From positions 248,001 to 312,000 of the forward strand of contig NZ_CP042266.1 of assembly GCF_007856155.1 (NCBI RefSeq): a stretch of 64,000 nucleotides of DNA, read 5' to 3'. The notes under the pieces were generated by a model. It saw only the letters and a program-made list of their open reading frames with translations. It was not told the DNA's origin and did no database searches. This DNA comes from Streptomyces qinzhouensis. Lineage in GTDB: Bacteria > Actinomycetota > Actinomycetes > Streptomycetales > Streptomycetaceae. Position numbers and translations under genes: made by a program. Below are positions 1 to 9,361 of this stretch, in pieces. Within the stretch, counting starts at the first letter, position 1. Every line of letters starts with the position of its first letter.

Positions 1-54
1 CGACGGGGGTGGTCGTCCCCGGACCGCGCGGTGCCACTCGCCGCGTTACGGCAC

Positions 55-133
55 GACGGCCTCCGGGAGTACGGTGCCGCCCGCGGGGGTACCGCGCGAC
101 GGCCTCCGGACGCACGGTGCCGCCCGCGGCGGT
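55..133. repeat. Two-copy 43-bp direct repeat at the window edge
   Basis: A block starting GACGGCCTCCGG at 55 recurs at 98. Both copies continue with ACGGTGCCGCCCGCGG, and the period is 43 bp. A few positions differ between copies. I could not assign a gene to bases 1-174 on either strand, so this is either intergenic or the edge of a gene lying outside the window. Confidence 0.5.
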
Positions 134-174
134 GCGGTGCGCCCGGGGCCGTACCCCCGCACCGCCACCGGCGG

Positions 175-672
175 TCAGGGCGTGGCCGGGATCCGGAAGC
201 GGAGTTCGGGGCGGGGCCAGGCCACCGCGGGCGGGTTGGGGGCGACGGTGCCGGTGCGTTCGGCGCCCATCGCGCGGTAGAAACCCTCGGCGGGCGGGTG
301 GGACACGACCCGGACGGAGTCCAGGCCGTGGCGGCGGGCCTCGGCGGTCATATGGCCGATCAGCAGCCGTCCGATGCCGAGGCCCTGGGCGCGGTCGGCG
401 ACGAACAGCAGGTCCAGTTCGGCGATATCGGCGAGGAGGCCGTAGAAGCCGAGCCGGGCGCCGTCGGCGTCGACGGCGACATGGACGCGCTGGGCCGCGA
501 TGTAGTCGCGGCCGACGGTGAGCCCGGCGACGACGGACGCGTAGTGCCCCTCGTAGGCGCCCGAGCCGCGCACCATCCGGGTGAGCGCCCTGGCGTCGGC
601 GTCGACGGCCCGGCGGATCCGGATGTCCGGGGCCGGGTGGCCGACCCGGTTGCCCGTCATGGGTGAACTCAT
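175..672 (-). CDS. GNAT family N-acetyltransferase
   Basis: 165-residue single-domain acetyltransferase. The acetyl-CoA pyrophosphate loop is visible as RAQGLGIGRLL (R/Q-x-x-G-x-G/A), followed by the usual helix and a terminal strand with GFYRAMGA. The substrate is unknown; GNAT enzymes of this size acetylate small amines, peptides or antibiotics. The start is the ATG opening MSSPMTG. An in-frame codon 15 residues upstream adds sequence that does not look like the fold, and neither start has a convincing Shine-Dalgarno. A strong hairpin separates it from the siderophore-interacting gene upstream on the same strand, so it is probably its own unit. Family call is firm, role unknown. Confidence 0.8.
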   Translation of the reverse strand: MSSPMTGNRVGHPAPDIRIRRAVDADARALTRMVRGSGAYEGHYASVVAGLTVGRDYIAAQRVHVAVDADGARLGFYGLLADIAELDLLFVADRAQGLGIGRLLIGHMTAEARRHGLDSVRVVSHPPAEGFYRAMGAERTGTVAPNPPAVAWPRPELRFRIPATP

Positions 673-731
673 GGAGCGAGTATTACATGCCTGGTCCGGC
701 GGCCCGTTTCCGCCCACGCTCGTACGCCGAA

Positions 732-771
732 GGGGCGGTCCGGCAACGCGGGGAGAGCGCCGGACCGCCCC
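732..771 (-). terminator. Hairpin terminator after the siderophore-interacting gene
   Basis: A perfect 13-bp stem, GGGGCGGTCCGGC (732-744) against GCCGGACCGCCCC (759-771), with a 14-nt loop. It lies just past the stop at 787 on the minus strand and before the GNAT gene. There is no U-tract, as is usual for Streptomyces. Confidence 0.75.
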
Positions 772-786
772 TCGGGGGCGGACGGT

Positions 787-1515
787 TCAGGCGGTCGCGC
801 GCCAGTATCCGAGGGCGTCGACCCGCTCCTTGGGCAGGGCGAGATTCTTGCGGGCGTACGAGGCGAGGGCCCGGGTCGTGACGGTGTCGCAGGCGATCCA
901 CACGTACGCGGTCGTGGGGTCGCCGATCAGGCCGGGCAGGGCCGCCTTCACCTCGGCGACCAGCCCGGCGCCGCCTTCGGTGCGGGGGATCGTGCGCAGC
1001 TCGTGCCGGCCGTGGTCGATACGGAACGGCAACTGCTCGTCGGACGGGTGGCCGGTCTCGAAGAAGACGGTCGCCGGGGTGGCGGGGAGGGCGTCGAGGA
1101 GGGAGTTGATCGCGGGCAGGGAGGCCGGGTCGCCGACGAGGACGAGACGGCCGGGCAGGGGGTCGGGGACGGTGTAGCCGGTTCCCTGGAGGGTCGCGTC
1201 CACCGTGTCACCGGCGCGGGCGGCCCGGGCCCAGTCGCAGGCGGGGCCGGGATGCAGGGCGAATTCGATACTGAAGGTGCCCTGTACGGGGTCGGGGTCG
1301 ACCAGGGTGTAGGCGCGCTGATGCGGTTTGCCCGCGTTGCCGAACCAGATCCGGACCCACATGGTGGGGTGGACCCCGGTCCGCGCCAGCATGCCGCCGT
1401 CGGTGAAGTGGACGCGGTGGTAGCGGTCGCCGACCGCCTCGGTCCCGGTCACGGTGAACCGGAAGTCCTTCCCCCGCATCAGCTTGAGAACCACACCCTC
1501 CCAGCCATGTCCCAC
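787..1515 (-). CDS. Siderophore-interacting protein (SIP family FAD-dependent ferric-siderophore reductase)
   Basis: 242-residue flavoreductase expected to reduce Fe(III)-siderophore in the cytosol and so release iron. The FAD-binding beta-barrel carries RAYTLVDPDP (R67-x-Y-T, the flavin phosphate/isoalloxazine motif). The C-terminal NAD(P)H-type domain has the SIP signatures LVGDPASLPAI, FFETGH and YVWIACD, and the tail ends ALGYWR as in the family. Transcription starts from the divergent region that holds an iron box at 1571-1589, so it should be switched on by iron starvation. It is divergent to a penicillin-acylase/acyltransferase pair and resembles DesF-type reductases, although no desABCD genes are in the window. 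Confidence 0.92.
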   Translation of the reverse strand: MGHGWEGVVLKLMRGKDFRFTVTGTEAVGDRYHRVHFTDGGMLARTGVHPTMWVRIWFGNAGKPHQRAYTLVDPDPVQGTFSIEFALHPGPACDWARAARAGDTVDATLQGTGYTVPDPLPGRLVLVGDPASLPAINSLLDALPATPATVFFETGHPSDEQLPFRIDHGRHELRTIPRTEGGAGLVAEVKAALPGLIGDPTTAYVWIACDTVTTRALASYARKNLALPKERVDALGYWRATA

Positions 1516-1570
1516 GCCCTACTCCTCCCTGTTCGTTCGCATTTGTTCATACGAACGTCCGTGCAGTAAC

Positions 1571-1589
1571 TTAGGCGAGCCTAACCTAA
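1571..1589. promoter_or_regulatory. Iron box (DmdR1/IdeR-type operator)
   Basis: TTAGGCGAGCCTAACCTAA; its reverse complement, TTAGGTTAGGCTCGCCTAA, differs at one base from the actinobacterial iron-box consensus TTAGGTTAGGCTCACCTAA as I remember it. It sits between the divergent SIP gene (start 1515) and the penicillin-acylase-family gene (start 1625). An Fe(II)-loaded DtxR-family repressor would be expected to silence both sides when iron is plentiful. Confidence 0.92.
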
Positions 1590-1624
1590 TTGAGGTGGGG
1601 CGTCGTCATCGAGGGGCGGGACAG

Positions 1625-3715
1625 GTGAACTTCAGGGTCTACCGGGACGACCGGGGGATTCCGCATCTGCGGGCGGCGAGCGCGGCGGAGCTCGCCCGCG
1701 CCCAGGGGTGGAACGCCGCCGTCGACCGGGCCTGGCAGATCGAGGTCGAGCGGCAGCGCTCGCAGGGCACGTCCGCCTCGTTCCTGGGCGCGTCGGCCGC
1801 GGGCTGGGACGGGTTCGCGCGGCGGTCCCTCATCGACGACACCGCACGGCGCTGCTATCTGTCACTGGACGAAGCCACCGCCGCCTGGGTGGGCCACTAC
1901 GTCGACGGGGTCAACGCCGGGCTGGCCCAGGGCGCCGGGCGCGATCCGCGGTTCGCGGCGACCGGGCTCCGGCCCCGCCCGTGGGAGCCGTGGGTGCCGC
2001 TGGGTATCTGGCTGAGCACGCATATCCTCTTCGCCGGGTTCCCCACGAAGATCTGGCGCGAGGAGGTCGCCCGGGCGCTCGGCGACGAGGCGGTCGAACT
2101 CTTCTCCGCCGAGGGCGCGAACGGTGCGGGCAGCAACGGCTGGCTGGTCGGCGCGGACCGGACGGCACACGGCGCCCCGCTGATCGCCGGGGATCCGCAC
2201 CGGGCCATTGAGGACCCGGGCGTCTATCAGCAGATACGTCTGGCCTGTGACGAGTTCGACGTGGTCGGGCTCGCCGTGCCCGGGGTGCCCGGCATCGCGC
2301 ACTTCGGCCATGCCGGGAGCGTCGCCTGGGCCATCACCAACGCCATGGCCGACTACCAGGACCTGTACCGGGAGCGGTTGCGGGAGCGTCCGGACGGCGG
2401 TCTGGAGGCGCTGGGCCCCGAGGGCTGGCGGCCCGCCCGGGTCCGTACCGAGACCGTCGAGGTCGCCGGAGGCGCGCCGGTGGACGTCGAGGTGATCGAA
2501 ACCGACCGCGGTCCGGTGGTCGTGGGCGGCCGCGGCGCCACGGAGGTACTCAGTCTGCGCACCCCGCCGCGGGTCAGCGCCGATCTGGGCTTCGCCGCGC
2601 TCCCCGCGCTGCTGCGGGCGCGCACCGTCGGCGATGTCGACCGGGCGCTGGACGGCTGGGCCGAGCCCGTGAATGTCGTCCTCGCCGCCGATACCGAGGG
2701 CGGGCTGCTGCACCGGGTCGCGGGCCGGGTGCCCCACCGGGACCGGGAGAACATGCTGCGGACCGTGCCCGCGTGGGAGTCCCGGTACGCCTGGCGCGGC
2801 TGGCGGCCGCCGCCCCGTACGGCCGTGGGCGCGGTCGCCGTGATGGCGAACGAACGCGGGCTGTCGGAGCCGCTGGGCGTGGAGTTCGCCGCACCGCACC
2901 GGGCCGCGCGGATCCGGGAACTGCTGCACGGCAGGCGGGCGTGGACGGCCGAGGGCATGGCGGCGGTCCATACGGACACCCGGATCGAATCGGCCCGCCC
3001 CCTGCTGGCGCTGCTGGCCGCGGTGGACGGGCTCAGTCCGGCCGCTTCGGCGCTGCGGGACCGGCTCGCCGGCTGGGACCTGCGGATGGACGCGGACAGC
3101 GCGGACGCCGCCCGCTATGCGGACGTCCGGTCGGCCGTGGTCCTGCGGATCGCCGCACATCCTGTTTTCAAGGGTCTCGCCACGGCCGTCGCGGACGGTG
3201 CCTGGCCGGATGAACTGCGGCCGTGGACCGCGTTCGTGCCCCGCGTCGCCTTCGCCCTCGAAGGGCTCCTCGGCTCGGCCGCGCTGCCCCGCGCCGATCT
3301 CGCCGAGGCGGCACGGGAGGCGCTGGAGGACGTCGCGACGGCCCGGGCCGGACGGTCCGAGGACGTCTGGGGGGACCGGCACCGGCTCACTCCGTGGCAG
3401 GCCCTGCCCGGCGGAGAGCACGAAGCCCCGCCGGCGGGCGGCTGGCCCGGCCTGTCGGGGGACCACGACTGCGTCCTCGCCACCACCAGCGTCCCCGGGG
3501 TCACCGATACGAGCTGGCGCGGCCCGGCCGCCCGCTATGTCTGGGACCTGTCGCGGCGCGACAACAGCCTCTGGATCGTGCCGCTGGGAGCCTCCGGAAC
3601 TCCGGGCCACCCCCACCGCCGCGACCAGCTCCCCCTGTGGCTGACGGGGGAACTCGCCCCCGTCGTCACCGACTGGAACAAGCTCACCGAGGAGAACCCG
3701 AACGATGTCCGCTGA
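1625..3715 (+). CDS. Penicillin-acylase-family Ntn hydrolase, DesG-like, no signal peptide
   Basis: About 696 residues. The protein should be autocleaved before Ser170 in GAGSNGWLVG, making a short alpha and a long beta chain whose N-terminal serine is the nucleophile. SN-x-W is the family hallmark. The start is the GTG reading VNFRVYRDDRGIPHLRA, which is already the conserved beginning of the alpha chain; the longer in-frame ORF reaches back through the iron box and is not credible. There is no signal peptide, unlike classical secreted acylases, so a cytosolic job is likely. From the literature, a penicillin-amidase homologue named DesG was proposed to put phenylacetyl groups on desferrioxamines. 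The iron box and the acyltransferase overlapping its 3' end fit that kind of siderophore-tailoring role; substrate is inferred. Confidence 0.88.
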   Translation: MNFRVYRDDRGIPHLRAASAAELARAQGWNAAVDRAWQIEVERQRSQGTSASFLGASAAGWDGFARRSLIDDTARRCYLSLDEATAAWVGHYVDGVNAGLAQGAGRDPRFAATGLRPRPWEPWVPLGIWLSTHILFAGFPTKIWREEVARALGDEAVELFSAEGANGAGSNGWLVGADRTAHGAPLIAGDPHRAIEDPGVYQQIRLACDEFDVVGLAVPGVPGIAHFGHAGSVAWAITNAMADYQDLYRERLRERPDGGLEALGPEGWRPARVRTETVEVAGGAPVDVEVIETDRGPVVVGGRGATEVLSLRTPPRVSADLGFAALPALLRARTVGDVDRALDGWAEPVNVVLAADTEGGLLHRVAGRVPHRDRENMLRTVPAWESRYAWRGWRPPPRTAVGAVAVMANERGLSEPLGVEFAAPHRAARIRELLHGRRAWTAEGMAAVHTDTRIESARPLLALLAAVDGLSPAASALRDRLAGWDLRMDADSADAARYADVRSAVVLRIAAHPVFKGLATAVADGAWPDELRPWTAFVPRVAFALEGLLGSAALPRADLAEAAREALEDVATARAGRSEDVWGDRHRLTPWQALPGGEHEAPPAGGWPGLSGDHDCVLATTSVPGVTDTSWRGPAARYVWDLSRRDNSLWIVPLGASGTPGHPHRRDQLPLWLTGELAPVVTDWNKLTEENPNDVR

Positions 3716-4337
3716 CTCCCCCGCCGCCGCGCCCGCCACGACCGCGGCCGCCGGTGCCGCCGTGCGCGAGCCGGTCCATGTGCAGAAGGTCGAAGGCTTC
3801 GGGACCGTGAGCGTCGTGACGCTCGACCCGGTCGCCGACCTCGACACCGTCCACGCCTGGGTCACGGCGGAACGCGCCCGGTTCTGGGGCATGCTCGGGC
3901 ACAGCCGCGAGCAGGTACGGGAGATCTACGCGTACGTGGACTCCCTCACCACCCACCACGCCTACCTCGTCGAGCGGGACGGCGAGCCCGCCGCGCTCTT
4001 CCAGACCTACGAGCCGGCCGCCGACCCGCTCGGCGAGTGCTACGAGGTACGGCCGGGGGACGTGGGCGTGCATCTGCTGATCGGCCCGGCGGCCGAGGGC
4101 CTGCCGGGCGGTGAACGCGGCTTCACCGCCGGGCTGATGGCCGCTCTCCTCGGATACGTGTTCGCCGACCCGGCCGCCCGGCGCATCGTCGTCGAACCCG
4201 ACGCCCGCAACGAGAAGGCGATCGGCCGGATGCTCAGCGCGGGCTTCGAGGCGGGCCCGGAGATCGACAAGCCGGAGAAGCGAGCCAGGCTCGCGTTCCT
4301 GAACCGTGAGCGCTGGGAGACCGCCGCGGGGCGCTAG
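3705..4337 (+). CDS. IucB/AlcB-type siderophore acyltransferase (GNAT fold)
   Basis: 210 residues, overlapping the acylase stop by 11 bp, so co-transcribed and probably translationally coupled. The C-terminal half has the siderophore acyltransferase pattern: GVHLLIGPA, then DPAARRIVVEPDARN, then a GF and an R-F/L-x-x-R-W ending. Family members transfer acyl groups from acyl-CoA to an N-hydroxylated amine to make the hydroxamate. The first 25 residues are Ala/Pro-rich and probably disordered. Control follows the iron box upstream of the acylase. With the acylase it may select or supply unusual acyl groups such as aryl-acetyl; that part is inference. Confidence 0.85.
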   Translation: MSADSPAAAPATTAAAGAAVREPVHVQKVEGFGTVSVVTLDPVADLDTVHAWVTAERARFWGMLGHSREQVREIYAYVDSLTTHHAYLVERDGEPAALFQTYEPAADPLGECYEVRPGDVGVHLLIGPAAEGLPGGERGFTAGLMAALLGYVFADPAARRIVVEPDARNEKAIGRMLSAGFEAGPEIDKPEKRARLAFLNRERWETAAGR

Positions 4338-4962
4338 CCCGGTTCTGCCCGGCGTGCGCCGCCGCCCGGAGGACGGGGCCCGCGGCCGGGGTGGGGTACC
4401 CCCGGCGTGCGCCGCCGCAGGCGGCGGGAGCGGGCGGAGCCGGGCGGCGGATCCCCGTACGCAGGGGGTGTCCCCGCGCCCGGCCGACCCCGGGACAGGA
4501 CTCGGGACATCCCGGCACCGCCGGGGGCGCCCGGGCCCGCAGCGCACAGCGGGACATGACACGTGCCGGGCGGGCCGGCACGGGAACGGCTCGGAGCCTT
4601 CGGCCGCTGTGCGGCCGGTGCGCGGTGCGCCGGGCGGAGGACGTACGGTCGCGGGGGCCGCCCCGGGCACTTCCTCCCGGACAGGCACCCGGGGGCCGAA
4701 AACCCTTGCGGAGGGGGTCGATCGCACGGGTGTCTTGCGCCTGTGCCTCTTCCACGCGGCGCGCCCGGCAGGGTACACAGGTGCTGATCACCCGCCGCCG
4801 CACCCGGCCCGTGCGTCCGACGACATATGCCATCGGCACCCGCTGGTCGAGTGTTGCCAAACGCCTTACGTGCCGCCGCTCCCTGTGCGACAGTCGTCAT
4901 GACCCCTTGTTCCGACCGTGTCCCAGATCTGGCCCGAGGCCACGCCCGCATCGGAGTACGAC
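4338..4962. other. Non-coding stretch with an 18-bp direct repeat
   Basis: About 625 bp with no credible gene. An 18-bp sequence, CCCGGCGTGCGCCGCCGC, occurs at 4348 and again at 4401, and the second copy can pair with GGCGG just downstream to form a small hairpin. The distal part is less GC-rich and probably holds the promoter of the phosphatase gene, but I cannot place -35/-10 elements with confidence. Confidence 0.5.
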
Positions 4963-6462
4963 ATGCCCTCCCATGTGTTCGAGGACCGTCCCGGCGACCT
5001 GCCGGAGAGCGGATCAGACACGGGCGGCGCCGTCGCCGTGGACGCGCTGATCAGCCGGGCACGCAGACTGCGGGGTGCCGTCGACGCGGTCCGCCGTGAC
5101 GCGGTGGCGAGCGACGACCATCCGGAGGGGCGGTGGCAGCGGGCCCTCTGCGATCTGGCCGTCCATCAGCTCGACGATCTCGGCGCCCATCTGGGGCAGT
5201 TGCGCCAGGGGCTCCCGGGGGAGCCGGACACCGCGGTGCCGTCACCCTTATCCGTACGGCCCGATGCCTTCGCACCCTTCGCCCCGACGTCCGGGCTCGC
5301 GGCGTACGAGGCGGACCATGCCCAGAGTTCGGGGACACTGCTCAACCGGGTGGGCAGCGCCGAGTGGAATCTGCTCACCGACGCGGTCAACTGGTCCGAC
5401 GAGCTGTACGCGATCCTCGGCCGGCCGCCCGGCAGCGGCGCCATGACCCTGGACGAGCTGCCGTCCGTCGTACACCCCGAGGACCAGACACTGCTCACCG
5501 CCCTGGTCACGGGCTGTCTGGTCGACGGCCGCCCCATCGACGCGGAGTTCCGGATCGTCCGGCCCGACCGTCAGGTCCGTACGCTCCATATGATGGGCGA
5601 GCCGGTCCTCGACGCCGACGGTTCGACGGCCTCCATGTGGGCGGTGTTCCGGGACGTCAGCGCGTTACGCCGCAGTGAACAGGCGGTCCGCGACAGCCGG
5701 GAGACGCTCCGCCGCCGGCAGCACCGGGAGCGGACCGAGCGCCGGATGGCCGTGGAGATGCAGGAGGCGGTTCTGCCGCCGTGGCGCGGTCCGCTCGCCT
5801 TCCCCCTCGGCGGTCCCACCGAACTCGATGTCGCCGCACGCTACTTCCCCGCCCACAATTCCGATCTGATCGGCGGGGACTGGTACGACGCGCTGGAACT
5901 CCCCTCGGGGGCCTGTGTCCTCAGCGTCGGCGACCTCACCGGCCACGGGGTGGCGGCCACCTCCACGATGGCCATGCTGCTGGGCGCCCTGCGCGGCATG
6001 GCGGTGGCCGGGATCACGCCCGAGGCGGTGATGGGGCATCTCAACCATCTGCTGGAGTCCGCCGTACAGCCGGCCCTCGGAAGCGCCGTGTGCTGCCGTA
6101 TCGACCCGGACCGGCGCACCCTGACCTGGGCGCAGGCGGGCCATCCCGCCCCGCTGCTGTTCCGCGGCGGGACGGGACGCGCGCTGACCCCGCCGGACGG
6201 GGTGCTCCTCGGGGCGACCTCGTCCCCCCGCTACGAACAGAACGAGGTCGAACTGCACCCCGGCGATCTGCTGGTGCTGCACACCGACGGGCTGACCCGG
6301 ACGGGCGCGGCCGAGGATTCCGCGGTCACCGGGCTGCTCGCCCTCGCCCCCCGGTTGGCGGACGCGCGGGACGCACAGGACGGCGTACGGATGGTCGCCG
6401 AGGCCTTCGGCACGGGGCGCAAGGACGACGCCTGTGTACTGGTGGCCCGGATCAGCGCCTGA
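4963..6462 (+). CDS. PAS-domain PP2C-type (SpoIIE/RsbU) protein phosphatase
   Basis: 499 residues. Residues about 1-110 have no recognised domain. Residues about 125-240 form a PAS fold (EWNLLTDAVNWSDELYAILGR ... FRIVRPD ... VFRDVSALRR). Residues about 262-498 form a SpoIIE-type PP2C domain with the metal-binding GGDWYDALEL, VGDLTGHG and KDDACVLV motifs. Such proteins dephosphorylate anti-anti-sigma factors in partner-switching pathways. I chose ATG 4963 because GGAG lies 6 nt upstream; the GTG at 4918 has no ribosome site. A TTA leucine codon at 5665-5667, inside the PAS/phosphatase junction, makes translation dependent on the bldA tRNA. No anti-sigma partner is adjacent. Confidence 0.88.
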   Translation: MPSHVFEDRPGDLPESGSDTGGAVAVDALISRARRLRGAVDAVRRDAVASDDHPEGRWQRALCDLAVHQLDDLGAHLGQLRQGLPGEPDTAVPSPLSVRPDAFAPFAPTSGLAAYEADHAQSSGTLLNRVGSAEWNLLTDAVNWSDELYAILGRPPGSGAMTLDELPSVVHPEDQTLLTALVTGCLVDGRPIDAEFRIVRPDRQVRTLHMMGEPVLDADGSTASMWAVFRDVSALRRSEQAVRDSRETLRRRQHRERTERRMAVEMQEAVLPPWRGPLAFPLGGPTELDVAARYFPAHNSDLIGGDWYDALELPSGACVLSVGDLTGHGVAATSTMAMLLGALRGMAVAGITPEAVMGHLNHLLESAVQPALGSAVCCRIDPDRRTLTWAQAGHPAPLLFRGGTGRALTPPDGVLLGATSSPRYEQNEVELHPGDLLVLHTDGLTRTGAAEDSAVTGLLALAPRLADARDAQDGVRMVAEAFGTGRKDDACVLVARISA

Positions 6463-6492
6463 ACGGTCGCAGGCGACGGAAGGCGCCGCCGT

Positions 6493-7995
6493 TCAGACGA
6501 CCAGGGACCCGCCCCGCCCGGACGGACCGTGCGGCAGCACCCGTTCCAGCTCCTCCCTGAGTCCTCCGATCGTGCCGTGGCCGGCATAGCGGCCGGTCAG
6601 CCGGTACATCTCACGGAGCCGGTCCCAGGTCCGGTGCGACGAGGTCTCGCCCATCGACACCAGCGCCAGCCGGGCGTAGCGGTCCGCCTCCTCGGGGTCG
6701 TCGGCGATGAAACAGGCCGACGCCATCGAGATGTAGTCGAAGATCTTGGACCGCTGCCGGCCGCCTTCCCGCAGCTCCAGGGCCTTTCTGGCATGGCCCT
6801 GGGCGATCGTGGCCGCCGCCGGATCGTGCTCGGCGAAGGTACGGTACGCCAGCGCCTCCATCCCGTGCAGATCGGCCTCGTCGAACATCTGCATCCAGCT
6901 CGGGGGCGGCACATCGCTCCGGTCGGAGACGAACAGCTCCTCCGCCTCCCCCAGCTTCCGCCGCATCGCCTGCCCCTGGCCCAGGGACGCCTGGGCCCAG
7001 GCCTCGATGGTGCAGAGCATCGCCCGGGTCCTCGGCAGGGTCTCGTCCCCGGATCCGGACTGGGCCAGCTTCATCAGATCGAGGGCCTCGTCGGGGCGGC
7101 CCAGATGGACCATCTGACGGGCGGCACGGGACAGTGCCTCCCCGGCCCGGGGCCGGTCACCACCCTCGCGCGCCGCATGAGCGGCGATAACGAAGTACTT
7201 CTGGGCGGTGGGTTCCAGGCCGATATCGTGCGACATCCACCCGGCGAGTACGGCGAGATTGGCGGCCACACCCCACAACCGCCGCTGGAGATGGTCGGGG
7301 TGGCGGTAGGCGAGCATTCCGCCCACCTCGTTCAACTGGCCGACGACGGCCTTGCGCTGGAGTCCGCCGCCGCGGGAGGCGTCCCAGGCCCGGAAGACCT
7401 CGACGGAACGCTCCAGTGCCTCGATTTCCTGCGACCCGATGGGGGCGGCCTCGTAGCGGTCGTACCCGGTGGGTTCGTGGTGAGCGGCGGACGTGAGAGA
7501 GGTGGGGTCGGTCACGAGTGCGGGTTCGCTGTGCAGCCAGTCGTGCATGGCGCCGGTGAGGGCGGAGCCTGCGGCGAGCGCCGCGCCCGCGCCCACCAGC
7601 CCGCGTCGGTTGAGCATGAGGTCCATTCCCGTGAATTCAGTGAGGACCGACGCCGTCCGGTCGGGCGCCCAGGGAAGGCCTTCGGGGTTCGCCGCCTGTT
7701 CCGCGGCCCGTGCGCCCTTCCGTCTGCCCGCTCTCCCGCTCCGGACGAGGCCCAGGTCCTCGGTGGTCACGACACGGCCGAGCCGCTCGGTGAAGAGGGC
7801 GGCCAGCACCCGCGGAACGGGGTCGCGCGGGGTCTCCCCCATATCGATCCACCTCCGCACCCGCGAGGTGTCGGTCGCCAGCTGCGGATGGCCCAGGGCC
7901 GCCGCCTGCCGGTTCACGAGTCTCGCCAGTTCGCCCTTGGACCAGCCGGCCATGCCGAACAGGTCACTCAGGCGGGTATTGGGTCCTCCGGTCAC
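6493..7995 (-). CDS. NsdA/NsdB-type regulator: N-terminal DNA-binding-like region plus TPR-like helices
   Basis: 500 residues, GTG start. The N-terminus (residues 1-80) has the conserved block with WSKGELARLVNRQA, DTSRVRRWIDMGE and PRVLAALFTERLGR, an HTH-like region typical of the Streptomyces NsdA group. Residues 130-155 contain a hydrophobic GAGAALAAGSAL segment, probably not a true membrane helix. The remainder is helical TPR-like sequence. NsdA was described in S. coelicolor as a negative regulator of sporulation and antibiotic production; several paralogues exist in each genome, so I do not assign the symbol. It is convergent with the PP2C gene and divergent from the APH-like gene. Confidence 0.8.
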   Translation of the reverse strand: MTGGPNTRLSDLFGMAGWSKGELARLVNRQAAALGHPQLATDTSRVRRWIDMGETPRDPVPRVLAALFTERLGRVVTTEDLGLVRSGRAGRRKGARAAEQAANPEGLPWAPDRTASVLTEFTGMDLMLNRRGLVGAGAALAAGSALTGAMHDWLHSEPALVTDPTSLTSAAHHEPTGYDRYEAAPIGSQEIEALERSVEVFRAWDASRGGGLQRKAVVGQLNEVGGMLAYRHPDHLQRRLWGVAANLAVLAGWMSHDIGLEPTAQKYFVIAAHAAREGGDRPRAGEALSRAARQMVHLGRPDEALDLMKLAQSGSGDETLPRTRAMLCTIEAWAQASLGQGQAMRRKLGEAEELFVSDRSDVPPPSWMQMFDEADLHGMEALAYRTFAEHDPAAATIAQGHARKALELREGGRQRSKIFDYISMASACFIADDPEEADRYARLALVSMGETSSHRTWDRLREMYRLTGRYAGHGTIGGLREELERVLPHGPSGRGGSLVV

Positions 7996-8225
7996 GTAAG
8001 CCCCCAGGTTCTCGGCTGAGTTGACAGTAGCCCCGCACCAGGGGGGTGGCGACTATTCGCCAGGGTTCGCCAGGGTCCGCCAGATGGTGTGCCACCCGTG
8101 CGCTGGTGTGACGTAGGAACGCGTCACCCCGGCCCGGCGGGCGGTCGCACTCCCCAGGGTGCGGGGGCCGTGAGGCCGGGGCGGCGCACGCTTTCCGTCG
8201 GCGCACGAAGGGATCTGTCACCCCC

Positions 8226-9344
8226 ATGTACGCAGCATCGTCCTCCGTGTCCGCCCCGCTCCGGCCGCAGCGTCCAGCCGTGCCGGCCGGTTCCGGACCG
8301 TATCTCGAACCCAAACCCGCGAACCGGCTGCGCCGGCCGCCCGTACCGGTGGCGGGCCAGCAGCTCAGCGGCAGAATCGATCTCTCCGGGCCGCAGGGCG
8401 CCCAGTTGCGGATGGCGGTGGCATCGGTGCACCGGATCTGCCCGGAGTTCCATCCGGTGCAGGTGCTGCGCCGCAGCGGCCGCTCCGTACTGATCGTCGG
8501 CACCACCGGGCGGACCACGGCCGTGGCCAAGTGCCTGCTCGACCACTCCCCCGTCTGGAAGGAAAGGTTCCGCCACGAAATAGCGGTCTACCGCACCTTC
8601 GTCCGGCACCGTCCCCAGGACGTCCGGGTGCCGCGGCTGGTGGCCGCGGACCCGGAGAACTGCACCCTGGTGATCGAACGGATGCCGGGGAGGGCTGCGG
8701 CGCTGGCCCGGCACCCCGCGGAGGCCCCGCCGCGGGCGGATGTGCGGGCGGCGGTGGGCGCGGTGACCCGGCTCAACGACTGGCGGCCGCCCGCCGGGCT
8801 GTTCGACGCCCCGCTGGACTACTCGTCCCGGCTCTCCCGCTACCACGAGCTGGGCCTGTTCACCGATCGCGATCTGGGCGACCTCCGGCAGCTGTTGCGG
8901 GGCCCGGGGTCCGCGGGCGGGCGCGGCGCCGTCCGGGAGTTCTGCCACGGCGACGCACTGCTGTCGAACATGCTGCTGTCCCCGGCCGGGCCGGTACTGG
9001 TCGACTGGGAGCACGCGGGCTGGTACCTGCCGGGGTACGACCTGGCGACCCTCTGGGCGGTACTCGGGGACGCCCCCGCCGAGCGGCGGCGGATCAGTCA
9101 GCTCGCGACCCGGAAGGGACCCGCGGCCCGGGACGCGTTCCTGGTGAATCTGATGCTGGTGCTGACCCGGGAGATCCGTACCTATGAGACGGCCGTCCAG
9201 CGGACCATGCGGGAGGCGCCGTCGGTGAGCGGTGCGACCGGCGGGCCGTCCACCGGTGAGCAGCAGCGGCTGCTGCTGCGGCGGCTGCACGACGACTGCG
9301 CGATGGCGCGGCGGGCCGTCCGGGCCGCGGTGGGGACGCGCTGA
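8226..9344 (+). CDS. APH/choline-kinase-fold phosphotransferase
   Basis: 372 residues with an aminoglycoside-phosphotransferase/choline kinase fold: a nucleotide-binding N-lobe ([11 protein letters not shown] with the ATP lysine), the catalytic loop [12 protein letters not shown] near residue 240 and the metal-binding DWEHAGW near 260. A proline-rich segment of about 50 residues precedes the N-lobe. The natural substrate is not predictable from sequence; such genes near regulators in Streptomyces are often unrelated to resistance. It stands alone, bounded downstream by a strong terminator and upstream by a divergent NsdA-like gene. Confidence 0.82.
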   Translation: MYAASSSVSAPLRPQRPAVPAGSGPYLEPKPANRLRRPPVPVAGQQLSGRIDLSGPQGAQLRMAVASVHRICPEFHPVQVLRRSGRSVLIVGTTGRTTAVAKCLLDHSPVWKERFRHEIAVYRTFVRHRPQDVRVPRLVAADPENCTLVIERMPGRAAALARHPAEAPPRADVRAAVGAVTRLNDWRPPAGLFDAPLDYSSRLSRYHELGLFTDRDLGDLRQLLRGPGSAGGRGAVREFCHGDALLSNMLLSPAGPVLVDWEHAGWYLPGYDLATLWAVLGDAPAERRRISQLATRKGPAARDAFLVNLMLVLTREIRTYETAVQRTMREAPSVSGATGGPSTGEQQRLLLRRLHDDCAMARRAVRAAVGTR

Positions 9345-9361
9345 GCCGAAGGAAGCCGCAG

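Noticed and set aside
1454..1624. N-terminal extension of the penicillin-acylase-family protein
   Set aside because: It reads through the iron box and part of the divergent SIP gene; the conserved alpha-chain start follows GTG 1625.
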